Source: Spirochaetota bacterium (GTDB lineage: Bacteria > Spirochaetota > UBA4802 > UBA5550). From it: 64,000 nucleotides of DNA. Shown one piece after another: positions 44,010 through 53,537 of this stretch. The stretch lies in NCBI GenBank assembly GCA_016929135.1, contig JAFGJK010000031.1, positions 17,014 to 81,013 on the forward strand, read 5' to 3'. The position numbers and the translations under genes were made by a program. Under the pieces are notes generated by a model, which made no database searches, was not told the DNA's origin, and saw only the letters and a list, made by a program, of their open reading frames with translations. The first letter of the stretch is position 1, and every line of letters starts with the position of its first letter.

Positions 44010-45380
44010 ATGAGTGATCAAAGGACCAGCCAGCCGAAACAGACCCTGTCCCTGTTCGACGTCATCGCCATCACCGTCGGTATCGTCATCGGCTCCGGTA
44101 TCTTCAAGCTGCCGGGCATGGTGGCGGGGAACACCGCCGGTGGCACCATCTTCATGCTCACCTGGCTTGCCGGCGGGGTGATGTCCATCATCGGGGCACT
44201 GTGCTACGCCGAGCTCGCCTCCACCTATCCCAACGCCGGAGGGGACTACTTCTTCATCCACCGTGCCTTCGGGGAGGGGATGTCCTTCCTCTTCGCCTGG
44301 GCCAGGATGTCGGTCATACAGACCGGGTCCATCGCCTTTCTCGGTTTCTTTCTGGGCGACTATCTCTCGACCCTGTGGCCCCTGGGCACCTATTCGTCGG
44401 CGATCTACGCCCTGATCACCATCGTGATCCTCACGCTGATCAATATCCGCGGCGTCGTCTTGGGCAAGTGGGCGCAGAACCTCTTCACCACCACCATCGT
44501 GGCGGGGCTCATCACCGTGGTGGGGATCGGCATCTTCGGTACGCCGGCACCGGCACCCGCCGAGGCGGCTGCCCCGGCGGCCCAGTCGCTGCCGGGCCTG
44601 GGGATGGCAATGGTCTTCGTGCTTCTCGCCTTCGGCGGGTGGAACGAATCGGCCTACGTCTCCGCCGAGATCAAGGATCCGGCGAAGAACGTCGTGCGCG
44701 CCCTGGTGATCGGTCTCACCGCGGTGACGGCGATCTACCTGCTGGTCAACTGGTCCTACCTGAGGATCCTGGGACCCTCGGGGATCGCGCAGTCGCGGAA
44801 CATCGCCCAGGACCTGGTGCGCGTGGCCGTGGGCCCGCAGTTCGTCCCCTTCATCACCTTTCTGATCGTCTTCGCGGTGCTGAGCACCATGAACGCCACC
44901 ATCATGGCGGGCGCCCGGAGCAACTACGCCCTGGGGAGGGACTATCGGATCTTCAGGTTTCTGGGCAGCTGGAGGGAGGAGGCGGGTACGCCGGTGGCAG
45001 CCCTGGTGATACAGGCGGTCATCGCCATGCTGCTGGTCGTCGTGGGGACCACCATCAGCGTCGATACCGGCTTCGAGACCATGGTGGCCTATACCGCGCC
45101 GGTCTTCTGGTTTTTCTTCTTCCTGGCGGGCCTGTCACTCTTCGTGCTGCGCAGGAAGGACGGGGACCTGCCGCGGGTGTTCCGGGTACCGCTCTATCCG
45201 GTGACGCCGGTTCTCTTCTGCCTGATCTGCCTCTACATGCTGCAGAGCAGCGTCTCCTACATCTTCCTGCTGCCGCAGATCGGCAAGTTCTCCGGCATGG
45301 GGGCGATCCTGGGGATCGGCGTCCTCCTTCTGGGGATCCCGCTGTACATCGTCGACCGGGTGATGGGGAAGGGGAAGTAG
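44010..45380 (+). CDS. APC-superfamily amino acid permease
   Basis: A 456-residue transporter with about 12 membrane helices. Family features: TVGIVIGSGIFKLPG (helix 1 substrate-binding stretch), MSIIGALCYAELASTYPNAGG, AFGGWNESAYVSAEIKDPAKN and the VLSTMNATIMAGARSNYAL block. Substrate is probably a neutral or hydrophobic amino acid but cannot be fixed. A GGGGGG run precedes the ATG at about 12 bases. Confidence 0.92.
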   Translation: MSDQRTSQPKQTLSLFDVIAITVGIVIGSGIFKLPGMVAGNTAGGTIFMLTWLAGGVMSIIGALCYAELASTYPNAGGDYFFIHRAFGEGMSFLFAWARMSVIQTGSIAFLGFFLGDYLSTLWPLGTYSSAIYALITIVILTLINIRGVVLGKWAQNLFTTTIVAGLITVVGIGIFGTPAPAPAEAAAPAAQSLPGLGMAMVFVLLAFGGWNESAYVSAEIKDPAKNVVRALVIGLTAVTAIYLLVNWSYLRILGPSGIAQSRNIAQDLVRVAVGPQFVPFITFLIVFAVLSTMNATIMAGARSNYALGRDYRIFRFLGSWREEAGTPVAALVIQAVIAMLLVVVGTTISVDTGFETMVAYTAPVFWFFFFLAGLSLFVLRRKDGDLPRVFRVPLYPVTPVLFCLICLYMLQSSVSYIFLLPQIGKFSGMGAILGIGVLLLGIPLYIVDRVMGKGK

Positions 45381-45407
45381 CGGCTCCGGCACATGTGCTG
45401 AGCGACA

Positions 45408-45439
45408 GGGGGGTCATCGACGATGACCCCCCTTCTTTT
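45408..45439 (+). terminator. Bidirectional rho-independent terminator
   Basis: GGGGGGTCAT and ATGACCCCCC form a ten-base-pair stem with a five-base loop, followed by a T-rich tail. It separates the permease from the convergent lipoprotein gene. Confidence 0.85.
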
Positions 45440-45462
45440 CCTGAAGCGTCGATGGCCCGACG

Positions 45463-46629
45463 CTATTTTCTGGCCCGCCGTATCGTCATGAGGTTCGATT
45501 TCCCCAGCTGATAGTTATAGCCGTAGCTGAAGGGGAGGGGCCCGGAGGATTTCTCGTCCATGGCCTTCTTGAGGTCCGGCTGCATCCGGTTCGCGAAGAG
45601 CGGAATCGGCCTGCTGTAGTACCCGTGAAGGCGCACCTCCCATCCCTCCTTGAAGTAGCCCAGGGGGATCCCCGAATCGTCCTGCACGATGAAGTCGCTG
45701 CCGGCCAGCAGCGCCCCCCGGATGCCGGTGAACTTGATATTGGCGTTGTGCATCAGGTAGGAGGCGGATTTGATCACCGTGGCGAATGGCGCCTGCTTCC
45801 TCAGAAAGGGGATGAAGTTGGGATTGCTCCTCTGCAGCGAATAGTCGATCACGTTGAGCATGAAGTAGCGCACCGTCTGCACCGGCCCCCTCTCCTTTCT
45901 GAATGAGATCTCGACGCCGGGGATCCAGGATTTTGGCGGATTCTCCCAGCGGATTGCGTCGTCCGCCGGCGAGCCGGGCACGACGTCCCCGTTCTTGTCG
46001 ATGGCGATCCTCCGCGCCCCGGTGATCTCGTAGTCGTGGAGCGCCAGGAAGAAGAGGAGCATGGTGCCGATGCTGTTGAAGCGCTTGTTGCGCAGCGTCT
46101 CGGCCATACCCTCGGTGCGGAAGAAGTTCATCCTCAGGATGGTCCCCAGGGACTGCTTCACGCTGTTCAGCCCCCCCCGGAGCTCTCTCTCGGTGAGGTG
46201 CGTCCCCTCCGGAATCGGGGCGGGGCTCTCCAGACCGAAGAGTATGTAGTTCTCCGCGTCAGGGAAGAAGGCCAAGGCATGGGGGATGTCGGGACCGCTG
46301 AAGGGATAGAGGACGGTATTGAAGCGTTCTGACGGGGCATACTGCTTCCACCACTGGCTCATCTTTTCCATGTTGGGCCGCTGGAACCGGTTGAAGCCCT
46401 CCTCGATCTGGCGGCGATACTGGGCGTAATAGGCCGTACGCGTGAACTCCAGGAGCGGGGACTCGTCCCTGACCCCCCTGCCGGCCAGAAAACGCGCCAT
46501 ATCGTTCAGTTCCGGGTTTGCCCGGACCTGGGCCATGCCGTTCTCGCCCTTCGACGAACAGAAGAGCGTCCAGGCGATGACGCAGGCGATGACGGCGGCT
46601 ATGGTTCTGCGGTGCGATGTGTATGACAT
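45463..46629 (-). CDS. Hypothetical lipoprotein
   Basis: A 388-residue protein with a signal peptide and lipobox-like WTLFC (Cys about 24), so probably an outer- or inner-membrane lipoprotein. The body has VLYPFSGPDIPHALAFFPDA, NYILFGLESPAP and ends FSYGYNYQLGKSNLMTIRRA. No known domain is recognised. AGAGG lies ahead of the ATG. It is alone on the minus strand. Confidence 0.7.
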   Translation of the reverse strand: MSYTSHRRTIAAVIACVIAWTLFCSSKGENGMAQVRANPELNDMARFLAGRGVRDESPLLEFTRTAYYAQYRRQIEEGFNRFQRPNMEKMSQWWKQYAPSERFNTVLYPFSGPDIPHALAFFPDAENYILFGLESPAPIPEGTHLTERELRGGLNSVKQSLGTILRMNFFRTEGMAETLRNKRFNSIGTMLLFFLALHDYEITGARRIAIDKNGDVVPGSPADDAIRWENPPKSWIPGVEISFRKERGPVQTVRYFMLNVIDYSLQRSNPNFIPFLRKQAPFATVIKSASYLMHNANIKFTGIRGALLAGSDFIVQDDSGIPLGYFKEGWEVRLHGYYSRPIPLFANRMQPDLKKAMDEKSSGPLPFSYGYNYQLGKSNLMTIRRARK

Positions 46630-46895
46630 AGAGATGCCTCTTGGGATGTGGGATACGACGTTCCACTTGGCGTACGGGAGCGCCGTTTGTCAAGTATTTC
46701 TCCCCGCCGCCGCTTCCGGCATGCCGGCCCCCGTCGGTGTAAATTTTAGCGCTGCGGATATTTTTACTTGACGAAAATGTTCCGTGGTATAGGCAGGTAT
46801 ACCGTATTTCCGCACCGGTAATGACACTGAATCCTGACAGGCCGTTGCGTTCGGTGCCCCCGCAGCCGGGGCGAAACCACTATGGGGACCCAACA

Positions 46896-47339
46896 ATGAA
46901 AAAGATAGACGACCACAAACTTTATATGTATTTCGCAATCGCGACGCTGGCAATCGCGGTTATCATCGGTGCGATCTCCCTCTATTCGAAGCTGGTAGTG
47001 GAGCCCAAGGTGGACACGCTCCTGTCGTCCACCGAGGACATCAACCAGAATTACCGAGAGGCCTACCGGATGCTGCGGGACGCGCAGGTGTTCGCCAGGT
47101 ATCAGAACTTCGATTCCGAGGCCACCTCTCTCATAACCTACATACGGGATTTCGACAGAAAGGTCTATACCGGCGACGAGTTCCTCGATACGGACATACG
47201 TGCCATGGAGGATCTGCTGAGGCGGAGGGCCAAGGGCTCGAGCCTGGGCATCTACACCACCTTTTTCTTCCTCCTGCTGTCAGCGCTCGGCGGCGGCGCC
47301 TTCCTTTACGAGAAACGGCAGCTCGCGAAGACACAGTAA
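46896..47339 (+). CDS. Hypothetical two-helix membrane protein
   Basis: A 147-residue protein: a membrane helix at about residues 11-30, a helical periplasmic or cytoplasmic region of about 80 residues (with NQNYREAYRMLRDAQVF), and a second helix near the C-terminus (YTTFFFLLLSALGGGAFLY). No domain is recognised. The frame is open from 46821 but the ATG at 46896, with GGGGA upstream, suits the N-terminus (MKKIDDHKLYMYF). Confidence 0.65.
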   Translation: MKKIDDHKLYMYFAIATLAIAVIIGAISLYSKLVVEPKVDTLLSSTEDINQNYREAYRMLRDAQVFARYQNFDSEATSLITYIRDFDRKVYTGDEFLDTDIRAMEDLLRRRAKGSSLGIYTTFFFLLLSALGGGAFLYEKRQLAKTQ

Positions 47340-47382
47340 TCCAGCGGCCCCGCACCAGTCATACCCCGCGGCCAAATAATTC

Positions 47383-47410
47383 TTGACCACGTCCGGAAAA
47401 CGGGTATGCT
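47383..47410 (+). promoter_or_regulatory. Sigma-70-type promoter
   Basis: TTGACC and TATGCT are separated by 16 bases, about 20 bases before the REC-PP2C gene. Confidence 0.6.
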
Positions 47411-47430
47411 GATCCCGTGGAGTGTATCAA

Positions 47431-48546
47431 GTGAAAAAGCGCATCATGGTGATCGACGACGAGGAATCGGTACGGAAATTCATATCGAAGATACTCGTCA
47501 GGCAGGGATATTTCGTCATCGAGGCGGCCAACGGCAGAAAGGCGATCTCGCTGCTGGAGGAGGCGCCGGTGGATCTCATCATGCTCGACATGAACATGCC
47601 GGAGATGAACGGCCTCGATTTCCTTCGGTACGCGAGGGATCACAACCTCTCATCGGCGCCGGTTCTCATGGTGTCCGGGAGCACCGAGACCGAGCTCCGG
47701 GTCGAGAGCTACCGGCTGGGCGCCTACGATTTCATCACGAAGCCCGAGCATGCCGAGGTGATGCTGAAGAGGATTGAGAACGGGCTGAAGATCGGCGAGA
47801 TGATACACTTCAACGAGTTCATGAAGATCGAGCTCTACATGGCCAGGAAGCTCCAGAAGTATCTCTTCCCGGAGCCGGAGTTCAGGACCGACTCCGTATC
47901 CATCTCCACCTGGTCAAAGCCTCTCTCCGATATCGGCGGGGATCTCTACGATTACATGCAGTTCAGGAACGGCAACCTGGTCTTCTTCGTCGGCGATGTC
48001 ACCGGACACAGCATATCTGCGGCGCTCTACACGGCCATCGTGAAGATGGTCTTCAGGAACGCCCTGAAGCTTTCCGAGCGGCCCGACGAGATCGTGTCGA
48101 ACATGAACAGGGAGCTTTTCGGAAATCTGCCCATCGAGACCTTCGTGACCATGTTCCTCGGTGTGGTGGACAGCTCCGATATGGTCCTCCACTACACCAA
48201 TGCCGGTCATCCGAAGCCCTATTACACAAAGGGGGGCAGGGTCGCGGAGCTGCCGGGGAACGATTCATTCCTGGGACCGATACGGAACCCCTCTTTCCAC
48301 ACTCATTCTCTCCCCATGAGCGATATCGACGCCCTCTTTGTCTTCACCGACGGCGTGCTGGACGTCCTGGGGGGGGATGACACACCGGCGGGACTGGGGC
48401 TGCTGATGGAGGTTCTGGGGGATTCATCCACCCCGCCCAGGGAAAAGCTGCTGGCGATGCAGCGCCGCATCTCCGGCGGCGAATACCGGGTCATGGATGA
48501 CTGCACCATGCTCATGCTCCGGGGGCGCGGGGTGGACGGGGAGTGA
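47431..48546 (+). CDS. Response regulator with PP2C-type phosphatase output
   Basis: A 371-residue protein: receiver domain (residues 1-125; VIDDEE, phospho-acceptor in MLDMNMPEMNG, Lys in ITKPEH), then an RsbU/SpoIIE-type phosphatase (metal-binding DIGGDLYDY, VGDVTGHS, HYTNAGHPKPYY, VFTDGVLD). Such proteins dephosphorylate STAS-type anti-sigma antagonists. The STAS gene at 24.2 kb is a possible target. I chose the GTG at 47431, which has GGAG 8 bases upstream, over the GTG at 47422. The end overlaps the next gene by 4 bases. Confidence 0.92.
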   Translation: MKKRIMVIDDEESVRKFISKILVRQGYFVIEAANGRKAISLLEEAPVDLIMLDMNMPEMNGLDFLRYARDHNLSSAPVLMVSGSTETELRVESYRLGAYDFITKPEHAEVMLKRIENGLKIGEMIHFNEFMKIELYMARKLQKYLFPEPEFRTDSVSISTWSKPLSDIGGDLYDYMQFRNGNLVFFVGDVTGHSISAALYTAIVKMVFRNALKLSERPDEIVSNMNRELFGNLPIETFVTMFLGVVDSSDMVLHYTNAGHPKPYYTKGGRVAELPGNDSFLGPIRNPSFHTHSLPMSDIDALFVFTDGVLDVLGGDDTPAGLGLLMEVLGDSSTPPREKLLAMQRRISGGEYRVMDDCTMLMLRGRGVDGE

Positions 48547-49001
48547 AGATACTGGTGGTCTCCGACAGCCACGGCAACTCGGAACGGCTGCGCAGGATCG
48601 TGGATGCCGAGCGCCCCTTTCAATACCTGGTGCACTGCGGCGACGGCGTGAACGATCTTCTCCATGCCGGGGTGCCCGCCGATGCGGTGACGCTCGCCGT
48701 TGCGGGGAACGTGGATCTGGGGAGGGGTATCACGGGGGAGCGGATACTCTGGACCAGGATCGGCGGCAGGGCCTTCATGATCACCCACGGCGACCTCTTC
48801 GGCGCCCACAACGGCCTATCCGGCCTGGAGCGTGAGGCGGCGAGAGGGGGCGCGGATATCGTCCTCTTCGGCCACACCCACGTGCGGCACCTGCGGGAGG
48901 AGCCGCCGGCGATGCTCAATCCCGGCTCGGCCAACAACGGCTGGTACGGCCTGGTTGAGATTGACGGCGACGTGCGGTTTTCGCACCGGCAGTTGGCCTG
49001 A
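48543..49001 (+). CDS. Metallophosphoesterase, YfcE/MJ0936 type
   Basis: A 152-residue calcineurin-like phosphodiesterase. All five metal motifs are seen: VSDSHGN, HCGDGVND, AGNVDLG, THGDLFG and FGHTHV. The start is a GTG overlapping the stop of the phosphatase gene (GTGA-type overlap), so the two are coupled. Natural substrate unknown. Confidence 0.92.
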   Translation: MKILVVSDSHGNSERLRRIVDAERPFQYLVHCGDGVNDLLHAGVPADAVTLAVAGNVDLGRGITGERILWTRIGGRAFMITHGDLFGAHNGLSGLEREAARGGADIVLFGHTHVRHLREEPPAMLNPGSANNGWYGLVEIDGDVRFSHRQLA

Positions 49002-49113
49002 CTGCCGCCGCTGCAGATCGCGGTGCGTCTCTTTTTACCTCGTTGCGGCGTTATACGATTCCCGCTGGCTGGTCCGGTGCGGAGTGGGTGCTTATAATGA
49101 CGGCTTCGACCCG

Positions 49114-49308
49114 TCAGGCTGAGAAGGTGGGGTCTTTTTTTATCAGTATTTCCTTGATCTTGGAGTCTCCGGCGGAGAAGTAGATCACGTGGGATTCCAG
49201 GATTTTATACTCCGTGATTACCCTGTTGAATTCTTCGTCGCGTTTCAGGTCCATGAGGTCAAATTCATGAAACCTTGAACTGCCGACTCCAATGAATATC
49301 GCTTTCAT
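49114..49308 (-). CDS. Small hypothetical protein
   Basis: A 64-residue frame starting MKAIFIGVGSSRFHEFDLMD and ending KEILIKKDPTFSA. Lys-rich, no cysteine, no membrane segment. A G-rich element precedes the ATG and codon third positions lean to G/C as in neighbours, which favours a real gene. A hairpin TGACGG...CCGTCA lies past the stop. Confidence 0.45.
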   Translation of the reverse strand: MKAIFIGVGSSRFHEFDLMDLKRDEEFNRVITEYKILESHVIYFSAGDSKIKEILIKKDPTFSA

Positions 49309-49718
49309 CTACCGTTCCCGTGCGACAGAATATAAGGAAGCCTGTACGCCAGCGGCGTCCCGAGCGTCTCCCCTGTGCCTGTGTCCGATCTTACCATTGT
49401 GGAGGGTCCCTGTTTTCTTTATGCAGGGTATAAAGCATTAATGTATTTGTAAAGTATTTTAATCCAATTTTTCAGCTTCGCGGATAAAAAAATGATCCGG
49501 GGCTTCAATGCCGGCAAGGGGGAACGGGTACGGATGAAATATTGGAGCAACCCCTTTTTTACGGTTGACTTTTTGATTTCTCAATTTATTTGTTGACATG
49601 ATTTGTGGGCGTGCAAAATCCCTCAACGAAAGAGACCCATTCGTAATGGGCATGCATTATATAAAAGGAAGCGCTTGCGCCGGCCATAGTGCGGCAGGGG
49701 CGCTTTATATGGTAGATT
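49309..49718. other. 410-base AT-richer gap before lolA
   Basis: Notably AT-rich for this genome. It contains a CCCTG/CAGGG inverted repeat near 49410-49430 and several TTGAC boxes near 49565 and 49592, but I cannot pick one promoter with confidence. A 64-codon frame on the minus strand (49459-49653) lacks any support. Confidence 0.5.
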
Positions 49719-50417
49719 ATGACATCCAAGCGTTCCATCATCACCCTGTCGATCCTCAGCGCCCTTTTATTCGCCGCTCCCGGGCTGAAGGCCTATCAGT
49801 TCGATTTCGTGACAGTGGGCGATGTCGTTCACAAGGTGAAGAAGAAATTCGGGAGCCTCACCACCTACCAGGCGGACTTCGCGGTGGTTTCACAGAAGAC
49901 CGGGAAAACAAAGGCCCAGAGCGGAATCATAAAGTACCGTGCCTCCGACAACCTGCTGATAGAGTTCCACCAGCCCCCGGGACAGCGGATCGTTTCGAAC
50001 GGCAGGGTGATGTGGATCTATATCCCCTCCATGAACGTGGTGGCCGAGCAGAACCTGAAGGCCGAATCGGCGGGCCTCTTCTCGTCGAACACGAAAAGCG
50101 GGCTCACCAGGCTGTTCTCGAAATACCATTACCGATTCGCCTCGAAGGAGCAGCCGGAAACGCAGAGCGACGGTTCCAAGTTTTACACCCTGTACCTGAA
50201 ACAGCGGGAAACCAGGAGCGGCTTCAGGACCCTGCAGCTGTGGATCTCCGAGGACTATTTTATCACCAAGGCGAAGGGGGAGACCTCCACCGGCAAGGTG
50301 ATCGAGATCACCTTCTCGAATATCCGCACCAACGTCAGTCTCCCCTCGAGTCTCTTCCGTTTCGATGTGCCGTCCCGGGCGAGGGTCATTAAGAATCCGA
50401 TGATATCTGAGGAGTAG
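49719..50417 (+). CDS. lolA: LolA-like outer-membrane lipoprotein carrier
   Basis: A 232-residue exported protein: signal peptide (about residues 1-25, ending GLKA), then a LolA-type fold with KFGSLTTYQADFAVVSQ, LLIEFHQPPGQRIVSNGRVMW and YIPSMNVVAEQNL, which line up with the LolA pattern of binding lipid anchors and carrying lipoproteins across the periplasm. It is followed by rodZ three bases later. This fits the many predicted lipoproteins in the window. Confidence 0.85.
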   Translation: MTSKRSIITLSILSALLFAAPGLKAYQFDFVTVGDVVHKVKKKFGSLTTYQADFAVVSQKTGKTKAQSGIIKYRASDNLLIEFHQPPGQRIVSNGRVMWIYIPSMNVVAEQNLKAESAGLFSSNTKSGLTRLFSKYHYRFASKEQPETQSDGSKFYTLYLKQRETRSGFRTLQLWISEDYFITKAKGETSTGKVIEITFSNIRTNVSLPSSLFRFDVPSRARVIKNPMISEE

Positions 50418-50420
50418 TCT

Positions 50421-51557
50421 TTGGAAACGATAGGCGAAAAACTGAGGGCCGCCAGGGAAGCGAAGAAACTCACCATCAAGGAGGTGGTGAAGGAGACGAA
50501 TATCAACCCCCTCTACATCGAGGCGCTGGAGGAGGAGAAGTTCGACAAGTTCCCCAGCGAAACCTACCTTATCGGATTCCTGAAAAATTACGCCGAGTTT
50601 CTCAGGCTCGACGTCGATGCCATCGTCAAGGCGTACAAGGGCTACAAGATCGGCGAAAGCGCCACTCCGCTGGAGGAGCTCACGAGGCCGACGAACTCCT
50701 CATTCTCCATGATGGCCTCATCGCTGTTCAACAGGTACCGGAACCTGGTGTACGTCGCCGGCGTGGTGATCGCAGTGTTGCTGGTCATCTCGGTCTTCCG
50801 CCTCCTTTGCGTTTCCGACGTTGACATTTCGCACCAGGAATCGCTCGAGGACATCAGGAACCAGTACAGCGAGAAGAACAAGGAGATCGAAAACCTGCGC
50901 ATCCTGACCCTCACCAACAACAGGGGCTCGATCCTGGTGTACAAGAAGGAGGCCGTGCAGTTCCTTGTGGACACCAAGGAGGTCGTCTTCGTCCTGAAGG
51001 AGATCGGGGCCGGCAGCGTCGACCTGGAGATCACCCCCGGCAAGTTCGTCGAGCGGATCGAGATGGACAGGCCGAAGACCCTGAAGATCGCGGGGTGCCC
51101 CCGGGACGTACAGTTCTCACTGAAGGGGCTCACCGAGAACAGGGCCAGCATCATGGTGGCGCTGGGCGAGAAGGAGGAGGTTCCGACCGAGGTGAAGGAG
51201 CCGGAGAAGAAGGAAGAGCCGGTGATGCAGGGTGACAACACCACGGTGATCGCCACCAACAAGCAGAGCCTGAAGATCGTGGTGGAGGCGGAATTCACGC
51301 AGAAGTCCTTCATAGAGCTCTACTGTGACGGGACCCGCAAGATGCGCAGCTTCGTGCCCGAGGGCTCCAAGGAGCGGTGGGAGGCCACCGACAACATCCA
51401 GATCAAGATCGGGAACGCCGGCGGCATGCAGGCCCGCATCAACGGCAGGGACTTCAAGTCCTTCGGGGCCCCCGGTCAGGTGGTGAACAAGGTCATCCGC
51501 TGGAAACGGGACGTGAACAACCCGAACATGTACCACATCGTGATCCAGGACTGGTAG
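50421..51557 (+). CDS. rodZ: RodZ-like cell-shape protein
   Basis: A 378-residue protein: N-terminal helix-turn-helix (about residues 1-70; GEKLRAAREAKKLTIKEVV and YIEALEEEKFDKFPSETYLI), a membrane helix (about 110-132), and a C-terminal domain of the DUF4115 type. RodZ links MreB to the envelope. The start is a TTG with GAGGAG 7 bases upstream; no ATG fits. Tight order lolA-rodZ-rimO suggests one operon. Confidence 0.9.
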   Translation: METIGEKLRAAREAKKLTIKEVVKETNINPLYIEALEEEKFDKFPSETYLIGFLKNYAEFLRLDVDAIVKAYKGYKIGESATPLEELTRPTNSSFSMMASSLFNRYRNLVYVAGVVIAVLLVISVFRLLCVSDVDISHQESLEDIRNQYSEKNKEIENLRILTLTNNRGSILVYKKEAVQFLVDTKEVVFVLKEIGAGSVDLEITPGKFVERIEMDRPKTLKIAGCPRDVQFSLKGLTENRASIMVALGEKEEVPTEVKEPEKKEEPVMQGDNTTVIATNKQSLKIVVEAEFTQKSFIELYCDGTRKMRSFVPEGSKERWEATDNIQIKIGNAGGMQARINGRDFKSFGAPGQVVNKVIRWKRDVNNPNMYHIVIQDW

Positions 51558-51645
51558 GTCTCCCGGCGGAGGCCCTTCCGGCGGTGATGCCGCTGCGCCC
51601 CGGTCACCGCGACCATGAAGATCAATCCATAGCAACCGGTGCGTA

Positions 51646-52935
51646 ATGCAGGAACCGCAGAGCCTCTCCTTCGCAATCATCTCACTTGGCTGCTCGAAAA
51701 ACCTGGTGGACTCCGAGCGGGTCAACGGCGACATGATCGCCGCCGGCTTCGTCCCGGCGGAATCGACGGAATCCGCGGACATCGTCATCATCAACACCTG
51801 CGGCTTCATCACCCCGGCCAAGGAGGAATCCATCGGGATGATCCTGGACGCCGCCGGTGCCGAAGGGGAGAGGCGCGTGGCGGTCATGGGGTGCCTCTCC
51901 CAGCGCTACGGAGACGAACTGACACGGGAGATGCCGGAGATCGATTTCATCTACGGCATCCCGGACGGCGCCTTTGTCCGGCGGCTCTGCGATGCCCTCG
52001 GGGTGGCGCCGCCGAAAAGGTTCCGCGGCAGGCGGACGCCCCTGGTAGCGGGACTCTCCTATTCCTTCCTGAAGATTTCCGAGGGGTGCTCGAACCGCTG
52101 CAGCTACTGCGCCATTCCGCTCATACGGGGGGGGCGGCGCCCCTTCCCCCCGGGGGAGATCCTCCGTGAGGCCCGGGACGCCCTTGCCGGGGGGGCCGTG
52201 GAGCTTGACCTGGTGGCGCAGGACACCGCATCGTACCGTTACGGGGAAACGAGGCTCCCTGAGCTCGTGGCCTCGCTCTCCCGTCTCAGGGGCCTCCGGT
52301 GGCTGCGCCTCCTCTACTGCCACCCGGACCACCTGAGCGGTCCCATCATCAGGAGCATCGCCGGCAACCGGAGGGTGGTGAAGTACATTGACATCCCCTT
52401 CCAGCACGCCAGCGGCAGGATCCTCCGCTCCATGGGGCGCCGGGGCGATGCCGAGCGTCATCTGGCCCTGATCGCCCGGCTGCGGCGCGATGTGCCCGGC
52501 ATCAGGATCCGCTCCACCTTCATGGTGGGCTACCCCGGGGAGAGCGACCGGGATTTCGCCGAGCTCATGGCCTTCATGCGCGAGGCCAGGATCGACAGGG
52601 CGGGCGCGTTCATCTACTCCCCCGAAGAGGGGACCGCGGCGGCCGGCATGGGGGGACAGGTGCCGGAGGGGGTGAAGCGCGCCAGGTTCAGGAGGCTCAT
52701 GACGCTCCAGCGGCGGATCTCGGAGCGGTCGCTTGAGTCGATGATCGGCTCCACGGTACGGGTACTGGTGGAGGAGCGGCTGGACGCAAAGACCTTCATC
52801 GGCAGGAGCGAGTACGACGCCCCGGAGGTGGACGGGATTTTTTACTTGACCGCCCGTGACGCGGCGATTAAGTCTATCGTGCGGGCCAGGGTGACCGGGG
52901 CCGCGGAATACGACCTCTACGGAGAACCAGCGTGA
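51646..52935 (+). CDS. rimO: Ribosomal protein S12 methylthiotransferase RimO
   Basis: Radical SAM enzyme that methylthiolates Asp of ribosomal protein S12. The protein is 429 residues: N-terminal domain with three cluster cysteines (SLGCSKNLVDSE, NTCGFI, MGCLSQR), the radical-SAM motif CSNRCSYCAIP, and a C-terminal TRAM-like part. SLGCSKN and the SERVNGDM context separate RimO from MiaB. The last four bases overlap the pgsA start (GTGA). Confidence 0.95.
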   Translation: MQEPQSLSFAIISLGCSKNLVDSERVNGDMIAAGFVPAESTESADIVIINTCGFITPAKEESIGMILDAAGAEGERRVAVMGCLSQRYGDELTREMPEIDFIYGIPDGAFVRRLCDALGVAPPKRFRGRRTPLVAGLSYSFLKISEGCSNRCSYCAIPLIRGGRRPFPPGEILREARDALAGGAVELDLVAQDTASYRYGETRLPELVASLSRLRGLRWLRLLYCHPDHLSGPIIRSIAGNRRVVKYIDIPFQHASGRILRSMGRRGDAERHLALIARLRRDVPGIRIRSTFMVGYPGESDRDFAELMAFMREARIDRAGAFIYSPEEGTAAAGMGGQVPEGVKRARFRRLMTLQRRISERSLESMIGSTVRVLVEERLDAKTFIGRSEYDAPEVDGIFYLTARDAAIKSIVRARVTGAAEYDLYGEPA

Positions 52936-53537
52936 AATTCGGCGAACGCATTGTCAACATACCAAACCTTCTGTCCATATCGAGGATCGTGTTCATCCCC
53001 CTCTTCATCTACCTGATGTCGCTCAGGACCCTGCACGGATGGGTCGGCGCGCTGGCGGTGTTCGCCCTGGCGTCGCTCACTGACCTGCTGGACGGATGGA
53101 GCGCCCGGAGGCTGAAGCAGGAATCGGAGTTCGGCAAATTCATAGACCCGCTGGCGGACAAGTTCCTGGTGATCTCCTCGCTGGTGGTCATCATCGTGAT
53201 GGACCCCTACCTGGAGATCATCGATTTCTGGATGATCCTCATCATCGTCGGAAGGGACATACTGATCACCGTGATGCGCTACCTGGCGATCAAGCGCGGC
53301 GCATCACTGCAGACCAGCCGGTTCGGCAAGATCAAGACCGCATTCCAGATGACGTCGATCGTCGTCATCATCATGATATACATCGTGCGGGTGTCGGGAT
53401 TCGCCGAGACCCACCGGTCGGTCCCCTACTGGATCATGCTGGGCGTGACGGTGCTCACCGCGCTGTCGGGGCTGCGGTACCTCTTCGTCAACTGGCGCCT
53501 GTTCCTTCCAGAGAAAAAAGGGGACCGCGCGAATTGA
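52932..53537 (+). CDS. pgsA: Phosphatidylglycerophosphate synthase PgsA
   Basis: A 201-residue membrane enzyme that joins CDP-diacylglycerol and glycerol-3-phosphate. The CDP-alcohol phosphotransferase motif D-x2-DG-x2-AR-x8-G-x3-D-x3-D is complete (LLDGWSARRLKQE then GKFIDPLADK). The start is a GTG overlapping the end of rimO. The end overlaps the pgpA start, and PgpA removes the phosphate from the product, so consecutive steps are coupled. Confidence 0.95.
   Translation: MKFGERIVNIPNLLSISRIVFIPLFIYLMSLRTLHGWVGALAVFALASLTDLLDGWSARRLKQESEFGKFIDPLADKFLVISSLVVIIVMDPYLEIIDFWMILIIVGRDILITVMRYLAIKRGASLQTSRFGKIKTAFQMTSIVVIIMIYIVRVSGFAETHRSVPYWIMLGVTVLTALSGLRYLFVNWRLFLPEKKGDRAN

Noticed and set aside
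49459..49653. 64-codon minus-strand frame
   Set aside because: No ribosome site, no family resemblance, lies in an AT-rich regulatory gap.
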